Shown in pieces: positions 12,491-24,113 of a stretch of 64,000 nt of DNA (positions are counted from its first letter, which is position 1; each line of letters opens with the position of its first letter). Where the stretch lies: the NCBI GenBank assembly GCA_009760855.2, contig WPIO01000037.1, positions 2,980,001 through 3,044,000 on the forward strand. The letters run 5' to 3'. Source of the DNA: Cristatella mucedo. Taxonomy: Eukaryota > Bryozoa > Phylactolaemata > Cristatellidae. The notes below the pieces were generated by a model that saw nothing but the letters and a program-made list of their open reading frames with translations, searched no databases and was not told the DNA's origin. The translations under genes were made by a program, and so were the position numbers.

Positions 12491-13240
12491 CGTGTAATCT
12501 GAGCGGCCTAATTTGAATGTCTGACCGGCCCACCCTGAGCCTACGTGCCACTTACCTACTGGTGGTTGATCGCTTGGTCATCGTGCGACAGTCGTCAATT
12601 GAAGGCCGCTGGCCACGCGTAGCAGTTGTTCAGTCGGCGATCGGATCCTAGTCGACGGTCGGGTCGTCTTTGGCTGTCATCGAGACTTTTCGGGATGCTC
12701 TCTTGGTCCTGGGCTGCCACTCTGAGCACTAACGGCAATTGGTGGAGATATGCGAAAGCAGAAGGCACTGTAACGCCTGCACAGATGCCATGTTGACAAC
12801 TAGTATCTGTTAGCTGTGCAAACAGTTCCGCACAAGCCAGTAGCTTAGCTGAAGAACCCCTGCGCCGAACGAAAGGCAGACATCTGAAGTCTGGCTTTCA
12901 TGAGTATGTCTGAAAGAGCAAGCGTCCAGAACAATCCGAGTTTGAATCAAGTCACTACAGCCTGCAGCACGTCGACCGCTATAACAATCTTGGCTAAAGT
13001 ATCCCACTGCAACAAGGGCTTTCCGTTTTTTACATTTCCCTGCTTATCATTTTGGCACTCTGCTTGCACAGATAGCTCTCTCAATTGAACGTAGCTTGTG
13101 GGTTTCACAGATCTCTCAGCAATATGTGTACGTGGAGCGATGAGTGCAAGCATTAAGATCTTCGTTATGTTACATGCATATCACCCTCTTGACATTTACT
13201 TATTGTCCTCGTGCTGATTAGTTGTCGTTACGCGGCTTCC

Positions 13241-13344
13241 TATTGCTGGGCGTCTCCCAATGCAACAGCTGTGGTGACTTTGATTCTATATCTATTGCTG
13301 GGCGTCTCTCAATGCAACAGCTGTGGTGACTTTGATTATATATC
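13241..13344. repeat. Tandem repeat, 52 bp x 2
   Basis: The unit starting TATTGCTGGGCGTCTC is repeated head to tail with two or three differences. It lies just downstream of ferritin F1, and F2 has only one diverged copy at the equivalent place. Confidence 0.85.
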
Positions 13345-13488
13345 TATTATTTAATCCACCTAATGTAAAAATGCAAGCAGCCTTGTTTGAATCAAACATT
13401 TCCGAAATTATCCTCTATGTTTCTAATAAATCGAATTACACGGACACATTGACAATTTAACAAGACCAAGTGTATATGTTGAGTCAGC

Positions 13489-13494
13489 TTTATT
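13489..13494 (-). terminator. Polyadenylation signal of ferritin F1
   Basis: AATAAA on the minus strand lies 162 bases below the F1 stop codon. The equivalent signal is present at F2, F3 and F4. Confidence 0.8.
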
Positions 13495-13655
13495 AATCCC
13501 AGCATGCTGACATTGAAGAAATCAGGCAGGACCCACGAGCAAGCAAGAAGCAATCAGAGAAGCAGGCAGCAGCTACTGAAGAATCTCGAGAATGAGCGGC
13601 TAGGCAGCCGTCGAAGCAACAGCAGCTGGGTGAGTAGCCTGTGACAAACGGCTGT

Positions 13656-14635
13656 TTACTCCAGCGACTCTTTGTCGTACAAGTACTCGCCCAGACCTTG
13701 GCCGACTCTCTTCAGGTTGGTGACATGATCTCCAATTTCCTAAAACATTTCCTACCACTGTATTTGCTACCGATGATGCATCATCGCCGAGCTTGCAATC
13801 GAGCTGCCTACTCATCACAACAATAACCGAACACAGGCTTTCGGCCAGCTGCAAACTTTCGTTCGGCGACCGTAGGCAAAAACGCACCTTGATGGCATCG
13901 ACCTGCTCCTTCAAGAACTCGCCCTCGATGAAATCGCAGAACTGAGGATCGTTGCACTTCGTGGCAATGTCGTGCAGGTCCAGCAGAGCCTGGTTCACCG
14001 TCTTCTCAAGTTCGAGAGCGTCCTGGAAGGCCTCGAGGCCATTGCTCCAGAAGGTTTTTCCCGGTTTCTAAATAAATCGCTCTTAAGTAAACATTAAGCA
14101 TATTACTACAATTATCAGGCAGCCGTAACACAATTCGGACAGGCAACTGGGCACTGGACCTAGCACGGTAGCAAGCTGGCGACTGGCTGGCTGTGGCCAC
14201 AAGCCACCACCAAACGGTTGGTAGTACAACGCAGGCGGCTGAGGTTGCTATCTGCGCCCCACTACCTGGACGTCCTGCAGCACTATGCGGCCGCCGCGCT
14301 TGTTCTGGTATTTCATCAGCTTCTCGGCGTGCTCGCGCTCCTCCTCCGACTGCTCTTTGAAGTACTTGGAGAAATTCTTCAGGCCGACGTCGTCACGATC
14401 GAAATGGTACGCCTTTAATAAACAAAACGCTTAAATCGAACACCCGCACTTCAATCAGCAGCTTGCCGTACCGCACGAGGCAGTAGCAGCAAGCATGCAT
14501 GCCTACGGCGCCAGGGCGATCGAGCATTACCATGGTTTGGTAAACGTAGCTGGCATACAGCTCCATGTTGATCTGCTTGTTGATGCCGGCTTCCGATTCC
14601 TCGTGGAAGTTCTGGCGAACCTGTGACACTGCCAT
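13656..14635 (-). CDS. Ferritin heavy-type subunit (F1)
   Basis: This is a complete gene of four exons: 14531-14635, 14266-14412, 13888-14067 and 13656-13739. The three introns are phase 0 with GT-AG ends (donors GTAATG, GTAGTG and GTGCGT), giving 171 codons, the usual length for a cytosolic animal ferritin. The product stores iron in a 24-subunit shell. All heavy-chain ferroxidase ligands are visible: E25 and Y32 (MELYASYVY), E59/E60 and H63 ([11 protein letters not shown]), E105 (ELEKTVNQ) and Q139 (FLKEQVDAI). No signal peptide is seen, so it is cytosolic. The start is the first ATG after the IRE, and the TATA box, IRE and AATAAA are all in place, so the gene looks functional. F2 (27.9-28.9 kb) is almost identical. 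Confidence 0.97.
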
Positions 14636-14703
14636 TCTTCACTGGGTATCTAAACTGCTCAACGAAGTTGTAAGATGATGGTGTTACGTGAGGAGTTCAC
14701 CCG

Positions 14704-14728
14704 CCCGTGCGTTCACTGACGCAGCAAG
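14704..14728 (-). promoter_or_regulatory. Iron-responsive element in F1 5'UTR
   Basis: On the minus strand a five-base-pair upper stem TGCGT/ACGCA closes the loop CAGTGA. A single bulged C precedes it and a G-C/T-G/T-G/C-G lower stem lies below. This matches the IRE consensus CAGWGH with C bulge. It starts about 20 bases after the inferred cap site, where bound IRP would block translation in low iron (established for ferritin mRNAs). Confidence 0.93.
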
Positions 14729-14770
14729 ACGAATGACACCGCAATATGGCGTAAGTAGCTGAGGCCGCGG

Positions 14771-14779
14771 TATTTATAG
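14771..14779 (-). promoter_or_regulatory. TATA box of ferritin F1
   Basis: CTATAAATA on the minus strand lies in the GC-rich context CCGCGG. A start site about 30 bases downstream (near 14745) places the IRE close to the cap. Confidence 0.8.
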
Positions 14780-14960
14780 GGACGGCTTTCACGTACAACC
14801 CCCCCTCCCCATCGGGCAGCCAGTTCTAGCCGGTTGAGTCCCGATGGCTTATGAAATAACTGTATTCTTCTTTTTTTTATATACTAAAATAACTATTTAA
14901 TTTTTTCGCACATACTTATTTGATGTTTTTTGGCTTTACAAGACGAATGCAGGCAAAAGT

Positions 14961-14974
14961 CGCTGAGTCACGTG
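14961..14974 (-). promoter_or_regulatory. Antioxidant-response-like site overlapping E-box (F1)
   Basis: The minus strand reads CACGTGACTCAGCG. GTGACTCAGC fits the NRF2/Maf antioxidant response consensus RTGACNNNGC, and CACGTG is a palindromic E-box sharing its first bases. The composite lies about 215 bases upstream of the inferred start. It recurs at the same distance in F2 and, with changed spacer bases but intact key positions, in F3. Confidence 0.6.
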
Positions 14975-15599
14975 CCGGGGACCTACCGGTCGCTTACTAT
15001 CCTGCAGAGGCGGGCAGGGGGAGGGGCAACGCAGCATTCCTTAAGCCCCTTCCTTCCAGCGTCGTAGGGAATGCTCGCGCTGAACAGCGAGACGTAGAGA
15101 GTACCCCCGCACGCTGACGGCTGGTAGCGTCGTGGCTGCTTTGCAGGATGAAACGTGACGTAGGTTTCTGCTAGGTACAGCGCTCGCTAGGGTGCCGCTG
15201 TTCACCATTCAAGACATTTCGAACCCCTCTACGTCAATCTACGTGCGTCGCAAGCCAGGTCCGCGAGTTTTCCACAGTATATCCCATCAATCTTCCAGCT
15301 AGTTCGCACGCTCTATCTTTCGTGGTTCTTCATGACGCTCGAATCCTGCCGAATCGCTCCCACGATATTGCTAAAATCGCTCATTCAAACGCTGGAGATC
15401 TATCTGGCTTGAATAACGGCAAGCGAAATTTAAAAGGCTGAAACGCACACAGGCCCGGGTGCTCGCGTGAGCGGTGATGACCGTGCCTTTCGAAAAGTCG
15501 CCGTCCGCTGATCCGCAGAGCCTGCGTCGGTAGGCGCACGTTTGTGCCTGCGGCTACGGCAGGTCGCTGGCGGCAGCAGCCAAGCTTCGCGCCCACATG

Positions 15600-16510
15600 C
15601 TGCGTCGCCCACATGTTGCGTGTCGTTCTCAGGAAAGAAGTGCTACATAAGGTAACGGCGGGTGGTCGTGAGCGCTTTGTTACCAGTACACACTCACATG
15701 CAACCAAGGGATTTAGGAATTCAGCCTCAGAGCGTGATTACGTATATCCTACCCACAAAGAGTGTTTAGAATAGTGACCTTAATTTCTAAAAGGTATACA
15801 CTATAAAAAAAATAATTTATTTGTACGGCGCCCTAGTAGAACTTAACTTAATCTCCATCCAGGTGTTTCATAGATACCGCCGGACTCGAGCTCACGGCCG
15901 GGCTCATCATGCGTTCATCTTGAACTCAGGCACCAAAGACGAAAACCTCGACCCTTGGGCCAAACCAGGGCGGTACTAAAGAGCTTTGGCTTGCCAAAGC
16001 AAAAGCGCCCGCTTCGTATCGCGCCAGAAGCGAGCGTTTATCCTCTTTTAACTCCTCACGTCGGTTAATGGACGCGACGTCATGCTGGTAAATGCAAAGC
16101 GTTTGACTGTCCGGGTCTGAACGCCGCAAGAGAGTAGATACGTAGCACGCAATCACTACAGGCGATCACTTCCCGGTACGAGGGGTGCGCCCATACAAGA
16201 AACAACATTAGCGCAGGGAATTTTTGCAAGGTGGAAATCTGGCAACTAGATATGGTAAAACAATGAATAAACAGCACTGGTTAAAGGTCTAGTTAAATAC
16301 CTTTTTTTGCGATTCTTTCACTGAATGGATTCTGTGGGCGGCGTGCGTTTGCCGAAGAACATGGCCCTCGTCGTTTAACGCTCTCACTCAGCTGGTTTAT
16401 ATGCGCTAAATTATGAAAGAGTGTTAGAGGCTGGCCGTCTTTACTTTTTGGCACTGTGGCACTGTGCCAGTGGCCCCGTGCAGCTCAGCAGCTGCTTGTT
16501 GCAATGATTT
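15600..16510. other. Intergenic, no supported gene
   Basis: The only recognised piece is a short SINE/LINE tail at about 15810-15870 (GCGCCCTAGTAGAACTTAA followed by AATCTCCATCC). The rest shows no structure I can name. Confidence 0.55.
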
Positions 16511-16513
16511 AGT

Positions 16514-17440
16514 TTTAATAATAATAATGCACTTAATAAAGCGCCCTCAGAGAACTCGATCTCTTTCTAGGCGCTTTGCATTTGCTGCAACGGGAAGCGC
16601 GATTGAATAGTGAGTAATATCATGCTTGATAAACATGAATAACAGGGTTAGGGGTGACATGCACAGGGTCAGCATGCAAACGTGGTTAGTGGCAGCATGC
16701 ACAGTGTCAGCACGCATAAGCACATCAAGGACGAATCACAGGGATTCACTAAATGCTGTCCTAAATAGGTGTGCTTTTAAGTAATTTTTCAATGTGGTAA
16801 GTCAGGGGATGTTCTGACGCAAGTCGGGAGGAAGTTCCAGGCTTTGGAAGCATACGAACTAAATGCACGGTCTCCAAAGGATTTGGGGTTTTTACGAGGT
16901 ATTGGTAGACTGTTGGATTCCGAAAAGCGGGTGGTGCGATGCTTGGCCTGACGGGGATTAGATCTGAGAGATAGGCTGGAGCCAAAGAATGAAGTGACCT
17001 AAAAGTGAGCGACAAAACCTTGAAGTCAATCCGTTGCTTGACTGGTAGCCAGTGCAGGTCGGCGAGAAGTGGTGCGATGTGGCAACTTCGAAGCTCACGA
17101 CAGACAAGTCTAGCTGCGGAGTTTTGCACCAGCTGCAATCGCCTGATCGCACATACCGGTAGGCCAGTAAGCAGTGAGTTGCAAAAGTCGAGACGGGATG
17201 TCACGAATGCATGGACCAACTTAGACGCGGTATCCTTATCTAAACAAGCCCGAATTTTAGCAAAGTTGTGTAGCTGAAAATAGGCAGATTTGACCGCGGA
17301 GCTGGTGTGGTCGTCTAACAAGAGGTCACTTTGGAACATGACACCTAGATTTCGAGCTGAGTTTAGTTGTAAAGTCAATGTAATGTAACCACAAGCTTTG
17401 TCACAGTCGTCTGCTATGACTAACTTTTGTGGGCGTGACA
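16514..17440 (-). mobile_element. 5'-truncated LINE, CR1/L2-like (family 1)
   Basis: An open frame on the minus strand (17543-16761) encodes the C-terminal part of a non-LTR reverse transcriptase. It has the block NLGVMFQSDL, the thumb-type KLVHAFVTSRLDFCNSLL, then LQLVQNSAARLV, LHWLPVKQRIDFKVL and LAPAYLSDL. The catalytic YADD region is missing, so the copy is 5'-truncated as usual for LINEs. The 3' end runs to the (ATT)n tail at 16514. The frame is open for more than 200 codons, so the insertion may be young compared with the copies at 23.0-24.1 and 51.2-52.7 kb. Confidence 0.88.
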
Positions 17441-17585
17441 GCACTATCGAATGGTTTCGTCTTCCCCCCAGCCCGCCCCATCCAGGCGCTGGACGCCGGC
17501 ACGTGACTGCATCCTTGTCGCGCCTTTGGCACTCACTGCCCATCTACCGACCTCTCAGCAGACGCTATCCACTCTCACTCTCGCT

Positions 17586-18151
<566 letters not shown>

Positions 18152-18699
18152 ATACATGCAGCCGTCGTCGATTCACGCACAATGCGCACGTGTTGGGGAT
18201 TCGCCATACGTCGTACTCTTAGCCGCGCCGCCACACGTGCTAGCCCCTACGTGGTATCTTCCTGATGTTGACTCGACATGCAGCCTTGCTCAATCGAAAA
18301 CAGTTTTGCTGGTTTAATTAAACCATGTCTGTGCGGTTAGATTTACTGGTTACCCTAATATTAACTTGCTTATGTATTTTTATTACATATTACAAAGCTA
18401 CAGTTAAGATAACGGCATGACTTCGAGGGGGCCCGGCACAAACCGCGAGTATAAGTCCAGTTGTCAAAAGCGCTATGAACAGACAGAGCGGAATGCTGCC
18501 ACCATAACTGGATAGCGGTCGATTATGACGTACTTTGGACAGGAAACTCGACCCTTCGTGACCGCTCCAGCTCAGGAGGCCGGTGTAGAAGTATTTGTCA
18601 AAGCATCAATGACTGCGACTACTAACTTAAATCGGACAGCAGCTAAAACTGAAGAGAAAATACGAGTAGACTATCTACCATTCCAGCAGGTGGAAGACT

Positions 18700-19655
18700 G
18701 CAACGCAAATCGCCGAGTTTCTTGAAAGTGGCGACGTTCTAGTTCAGTGTCTTTCTGTTGTCTGTTACTACACAGACCTCGGCGAATGGCCTGCTGAGAA
18801 CGTCGAAGACATTGTACTGAGCGACAGCCCAGTACAATGAGTGCAACGAGCCTTCTGAGACTCGGACTTCACTCCAAGCAGATCTGTAGATGCAGCTGGA
18901 CGGAAAACCAAAAATACGCTCACGCGACCTGTTCAAAGCGACTCATCTGCTGTCAAAGGAACCTATCGCTCGTGACTCGTGCTCGTGCTCGCTTTGCTAT
19001 TCACCGTCTAAGCTTAGTCTATTGTGCTTTCCATGCAAGCTAATGTCGCCAGCAGTCGTTGTCTTCGGCACAAAAGGTTATTTGTTTGAAACTATTTTTT
19101 TTAATCTTAGCGTGGCCTGGCTTTTAGAGGTGACCATCAGATCGTTGACTCTACCCATAAGGGCAGTTAGTGGGGTATCCTTGAACTTGGATAAAAAAAA
19201 TTGAATCTCTTCATGGCACAACACCCGCAGATGCATGCTAGCAAGGGAAAAGGACACACTTCACACCTGTCTGCCAACATCTGTTATCAACTAATTCAGC
19301 CGATTGGCCAGTCAGTTGTCGATCGCATTAGGGCCGAAGTTCAGTCTGCCAAGTACTTCTCAATCTCAGTTGATTCTACGCCTGATATAACACACCAGGA
19401 TCAGCTGACAGTAATTATTCTTTACGTGTTACCATCTGGCCCGGTTGAGCAGTTCCTTCCATTTCAACATCAGCAAGGTCACAAAGGTGAACAGCTTGCG
19501 GACAGCTTGCTTCAGCTTCTACACAGCTGGGGGATCAACATTGACGAATGTCGAGGACAGTCGTTTGCTAACGCCAGCAACATGAGCGACCAATACAGAG
19601 CTGTGCAGGCTCTTATACGGCAGGTAAATTCTCCCACAGCCTACACAAGGCACTG
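18700..19655 (+). mobile_element. hAT-type transposase remnant (ZMYM/TTF-like)
   Basis: The plus strand carries three separated coding pieces. They are a WP-centred block near 18780 (LGEWPAENVEDIVLSD, resembling the TTF zinc-finger lead), a FPCKL-ending block near 19035, and an open frame 19201-19655 with LSANICYQLI, AKYFSISVDSTPDI and NASNMSDQYRAVQ. The last is the DUF4371/RNase-H part of hAT transposases of the zinc-finger MYM type. The catalytic Asp of the VDSTPD motif is kept. Frames are broken between the pieces, and the copy is interrupted at about 19655 by a LINE. It is inactive. Confidence 0.8.
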
Positions 19656-20830
19656 GCGTGGTTTAAATCGTACTTTTCCGGTCGCGCTCAATCCACGTCG
19701 GGTGGTGATCCGGTCTCATCCACCAGATCAGTAGAGTCCCGCAAGGGTCCGCCCTCGGTCCACTGCAGTTCTCCATTCATACTTAAGCTCTGTGAAAAGT
19801 GATTCGTACCAATTGAATCAGCTATCACTTTTATGCTGACGATAGTCAGCTGCATTTGTCATTTAAACCGTCGAAATCTGCTGCAGCGACTGAAAAACCG
19901 AATGCTTGCATTTCAGACATTAGATCCTGGGTGTCTGCCAATTTCCTTAAACTGACGACAATAAAACGGAGCTGCTGCTCATGGCACACACCAGCTTACG
20001 GCTGGACTAAAAAACTATCCTCTTCTAACCGGAGTTCTTTGTTAGGAAGACTGCCTCCACAGCTAGTCATTACGTCCTATCCCTACCTAGATTGGAGTTT
20101 TTACCACGGTGCCTTGTAAAAATGTAACTTGCTTCCCGATTCTTTCTCGGCTAGATTATTGCAATATCATTTTGGCTGGGCTACCGAAAAACTTTTAGAC
20201 CACTGCAGCTGGGGATGAATATGGCTGCAAGGCTAGTTTTAAAATCCCGGAGGCTTGACCACGTGTGTCGCTTTTGCTGAAAGAGGGGCTTCGGTGGTTT
20301 CTAGTTGATCAACGGATACAGAGCAAAGTTCTTACGCTGACGCACAAGGCCGATCACAGCTTAGCTCCTGCAGATATAGCTGAACTGCTGCACCAGTTTT
20401 AGCCTCCTCGTACCCTCGGGTCTTGAATGGACGATGAATTAGCTTTTCCATTCCTCTGCTTGTAGACCGTTAGAGACGGAAGCTTTTCTCTGCAGGTCCT
20501 AAACTGCGGACAAATCACTCCCACAATTCTTACGCTCTACAATTCTTACGCTCTAATGACTACTCTCCTGCTGTCGACTATGGCACATCCTTTGCAGCGG
20601 TCCTGAGCTGCTACTGCCATTCTACTCACTACCTCAGCTGCTCTCTCCTGACTCGGCTACGCTCCTCACTTTCTCTTTGTTTTTTGAGATGAAGTTTGCT
20701 AGCTTCCAAATGTGAACCGAAAGCCGCTTAGGCGTTGACGTCGCTATATAATACTCCCATGGGTAAAATTCGCATACTCTGTATGGCTTTGTGGAGTTGC
20801 AGACGGATATACCTACCTGCGTACATACAT
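19656..20830 (+). mobile_element. LINE fragment (family 2) inserted in hAT remnant
   Basis: Reverse-transcriptase relics begin abruptly at the end of the hAT frame. A WFKSYFSGR block is followed by a Tyr/Phe-Tyr-Ala-Asp-Asp relic near 19833, then LAELLHQF-type and NSPPQFL-type blocks near 20370-20530. The 3' end is the GTGGAGTTGCAGACGGATAT-type tail near 20795, also found at 48840, 60880 and (diverged) 55990. Many frame breaks are present. Confidence 0.72.
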
Positions 20831-21480
20831 TCAAAATTGATTGGCCAATTTTATTTAAATCAGCTGAATAAATCAGGAGAGCTTATCACAGCTAACAACC
20901 GATTGAATGGGCTTGCTCGAAGCATTGGAGTTTTCAATCTCTCACTTGCAGTCGCATCGGAAATGTCTTCATCCGCAGAGTTTCAGTTACTGGGGGAAAG
21001 TTTCTTGCTTGTTTGAGGTTGACTCGTCACAGTTGGCTCGTCACGGAAATCTTAAAATCTATGCTCGCTGCAATTCAGCCAAAGCTCTTCGAGAGCTCGA
21101 CCGGAGCTCGGTGTCCCGAAACAGTACTTTGTTAACAAGGGGGCAGCTATAGACGTCCTTCCTGCTGAACGTGGGCAACGGCAACTTGGACGTCTCAGTT
21201 TTTGTCATTGCGTGCCCACAAACTCCAAGATCCAAGAGAAACCAGACTCCAGCTCTCTAAAAAACTCAGTTTGATGAACCGGTTAAGGCTGGAACTGCTA
21301 CGAATTGCGTGAGAGGGCAGCACAGATTTGGTGCATGTTCTTGTGACTAAAACCGTACCGATTTGCTTAGCGGATGTCCGAAAAATGCGAAAGAACTTAA
21401 AAGACCATTCAATGCTCAGTCAGGCAGTCTACATATGCACAAGGCACATGGAATCTCGAAGTTCAAATTTAAGATATTGC
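20831..21480. other. Intergenic, no supported gene
   Basis: The sequence is mixed and no repeat family, RNA or coding sequence is recognised. Confidence 0.5.
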
Positions 21481-21484
21481 TGCC

Positions 21485-22700
21485 TTGGAGGGCCAGCTGA
21501 TGGCCACAGTCTGAGAATTGGTGGGCCAATGGCCTCTTTCTCCACCGGACAGTCTGCTAGCGCTTACATCCACCTGGTTTAGTTTATGTTTTCTTTCATT
21601 GGCAGCTGAACACTGGGAAGACCGGGCACACAGCGGATACTAAAGTCACTCAGTACCTTCAAGTGTAGCTGAGCTCGCTAACTGGCACGAAGCAGTTCCG
21701 CCTCATAGATTTTTATTTGCCGGCTTATGCAAGCTAGTTTGTAATTCATTGCGAAGGCAGCAATGCATGCGGGACTTGGAAACTTACCAAAACCCACTAA
21801 CATGTAAAATAACCTTCACCGTCAGTCACGGGGCATTATCGTAAAAGGCATCGCGTGAATTGATTGAATTGTACCACGCATGAGCAGATCTCGTGCAGGC
21901 TCGGCAGTCCGGGGCTAGCGTGTGCAAGTCGCTGCCGTGTGACAGCCTTTGCTGGACAAACACCATTTGCACGACCTCCAACAACCTCTTTGCTTTTTTG
22001 AGACCTCATGACTGTGAGCAGGATCGGGCTGTACCAGGGCGCGAGCTAATTCAGCAGCTTCATTTATTAGATGAGACGTCCAGAGCCAGCCCTGATTCTT
22101 CACGCACGGACGAAGGAATCTTAACTGTTTGAGGTTCGGCGCTCCGTTGAGCATTGAACCGTATAATCAAAAAATAAATAGCTGATTCGAGAGCCTTTCT
22201 TATATAGCGGCTTAAGAGCCTTTACGGCCGTCATCGCCGCTTGCAGTGTGCAATAAAGGATCGCACGCTGCAGGATTCGAACCCACGACCCGGATCGTGA
22301 AGAGCCAGCACTGTACCTCGAGGCTAAGACCCGGGGGCTTCGAGCTGCTCGTCAGCCACAGCAGCTGCTCGCGAAGGAGAAGAAGCTGCTGCTGATGGGA
22401 ACTCGGAAGCAATATCTCTTTAATCGAGCCTCAAATCACTTTGGCCCCCTGCACTTCCTGCTGGGTTGTGGCTCGGTACTCGGCGCTGCTTCGAAGGGGG
22501 CCAAGGCCATGTGGCCGGGGCAAAGGTCGAGCTTGTTTGGCATTCTGCGGCTGAGGTCTGAAGAAAATTATCGATTGCACATGTCACAAGTGATTGGACA
22601 AGCGGCATCATTGGCGCTGCCGACAACAGCAAGCAACGGTACCCGGCGACACTGTAGCACACAGAGTTTTTATTTGGCATCGGTTTGGCACCCGAGAGAA
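21485..22700. repeat. Segmental repeat unit, copy B1
   Basis: This is the counterpart of 9280-10690 in the same order and orientation, with scattered substitutions and small indels. It includes a SINE family 2 head at 22160-22360 on the minus strand. Its B-box GGTTCGAATCC and stem CGTGGGTTCG are well preserved. Confidence 0.75.
22160..22360 (-). repeat. tRNA-derived SINE (family 2)
   Basis: On the minus strand the head reads CTTAGCCTCGAGG (A-box-like), an anticodon-arm-like GGCTCTTCACGATCC, and GGTTCGAATCC (B-box). It is followed by a non-tRNA body and AATAAA-like end. The cloverleaf is incomplete, so it is a SINE and not a tRNA gene. Confidence 0.7.
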
Positions 22701-22718
22701 TCAAGACCTTATAGCCGA

Positions 22719-22870
22719 GCTGGTTTGGTCTAGCGGTTAAGGTGCTTGCCCCGACCAAGGTCTGACTGAGGTCGTGGGCTCGAGCCCCGAGGCATATGTG
22801 AAGCGCCTGAATAGAGATTAAGCTCTCTTGGGGCCCTATATAAATGAATTATATAAAATGAATTATATTT
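22719..22870 (+). repeat. tRNA-derived SINE (family 1)
   Basis: The head GCCGAGCTGGTTTGGTCTAG carries a tRNA A-box (GGTCTAGCGGTTAAGG). A B-box-like GGGCTCGAGCCCC follows, then a body ending GCCCTATATAAATGAATTAT. A second copy (23334-23485) and a third (62439-62580) share the whole length, and a partial one is at 57166-57300. Confidence 0.85.
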
Positions 22871-23009
22871 GCCTTCTCAGCCAGTCCTGCTTACCTTTCA
22901 ATGTCATAATTAACATTGTTCGCTCACGGCGAGCTTTGACAAAGGAGTAGTCTTCGGTGAATGACAGAGATTAAGCTCTGTGAATGACGAAGCACAGTAA
23001 CAACACAAA

Positions 23010-24113
23010 TGCGTTTAACTAACTTACTAGCTATGGGCAAACCCAGTGTGATACAGAAATTGGAAAGGCTGACGCTCAAAATTGGCTGCCAGCATATCTC
23101 CTGTTGAATCAGTTCTAAATCTAGGTGTCCTGCTCCAAAGTGACCTCTCGTTTGACGACCACATCAGCTCCACAGTCAAATCTGCCTACTTTCAGCTACA
23201 TAGCGTTTCTAAAAGTCGGGCTTGTTTAGATAAGGATATCACGTCTAAGTTGGTCCATGCATTCGCGACATCCCGTCTTGACTTCTGTAACTCACTGCTT
23301 GCTAGCCTACCGGCATGTGCGATCAGGCGATTACGCCGAGCTGGTTTGGTCTAGCGGTTAAGGTGCTCACCCCGACCAAGGTCTGACTGAGGTCGTTGGC
23401 TCGAACCCCGAGGCATATGTGAAGCGTCTGAATAGTGATTAAGTTCTCTTTGGGCGCTATATAAATGAATTATATATATACAGTTGGTGCAAAACTCTGC
23501 AGCTAGGCTTGTCTGTCGTGAGCTTCGAAGTTGCCACATCACACCACTTCTCGCCGACCTGCACTGGCTACTAGTCAAGCAACGGATCGACTTCAAGGTT
23601 TTGTCACTCACTTTTAGGTCACTTCATTCTTTGGCTCCAGCCTATCTCTCAGATCTACTCCCCCACCAGGCCAAGCATCGTACCACCCGCTTTTCGGAAT
23701 CCAACAGTTTACCAATACCTCGTACAAATCTCAAATCCTTTGGAGACCGTGCATTTAGCTCGTATGCTCCCAAAGCCTAGAACTCACTCCCGACTTGCGT
23801 CAGAACGTCCCCCGACTTGATCGCATTTAAAAATAACTTAAAAACACACCTATTTAGGAAAGCATATAGTGGGTCCCTGTGATTCACCCTTCATGTGCTT
23901 ATGCGTGCTGACACTGTGCATGCTGCCACTAACCACATTTGCATGTTGACCCTGTGCATATCATCCCTAACCCTGTTATTCATGTTTTTTTTTATCAAGC
24001 ATGATATTACTCACCATTCAATCTCGATTCCCTTTGCAGCAAATGCAAAGCGCCTAGAAAAAGAGTGAGTTCTCTGAGGGCGCTTTATAAAGTGCATTAT
24101 TATTATTATTATT
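23010..24113 (+). mobile_element. LINE, CR1/L2-like (family 1), split by a SINE
   Basis: The same 3' reverse-transcriptase region as at 16.5-17.4 kb is found here in plus orientation: NLGVLLQSDLSFDDH, SKLVHAFATSRLDFCNSLL, then after the SINE VQNSAARLVCREL, LVKQRIDFKVL and LAPAYLSDLL. The 3' end is the CTCTGAGGGCGCTTTATAAAG tail with (ATT)n to 24113. A family 1 SINE sits at 23334-23485 within the codons for IRRLQLVQN and breaks the frame. It accounts for most of the extra length of segment B compared with segment A. Confidence 0.88.
23334..23485 (+). repeat. tRNA-derived SINE (family 1) nested in LINE
   Basis: This is a full-length copy of the 22719-22870 element with few differences, placed inside the LINE coding region. 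The LINE resumes directly after the TATATATACAG tail. Confidence 0.9.

Noticed and set aside
22719-22870. Functional tRNA gene
   Set aside because: A- and B-boxes are present, but the acceptor stem does not pair, a non-tRNA body follows and several copies exist. It is a SINE.
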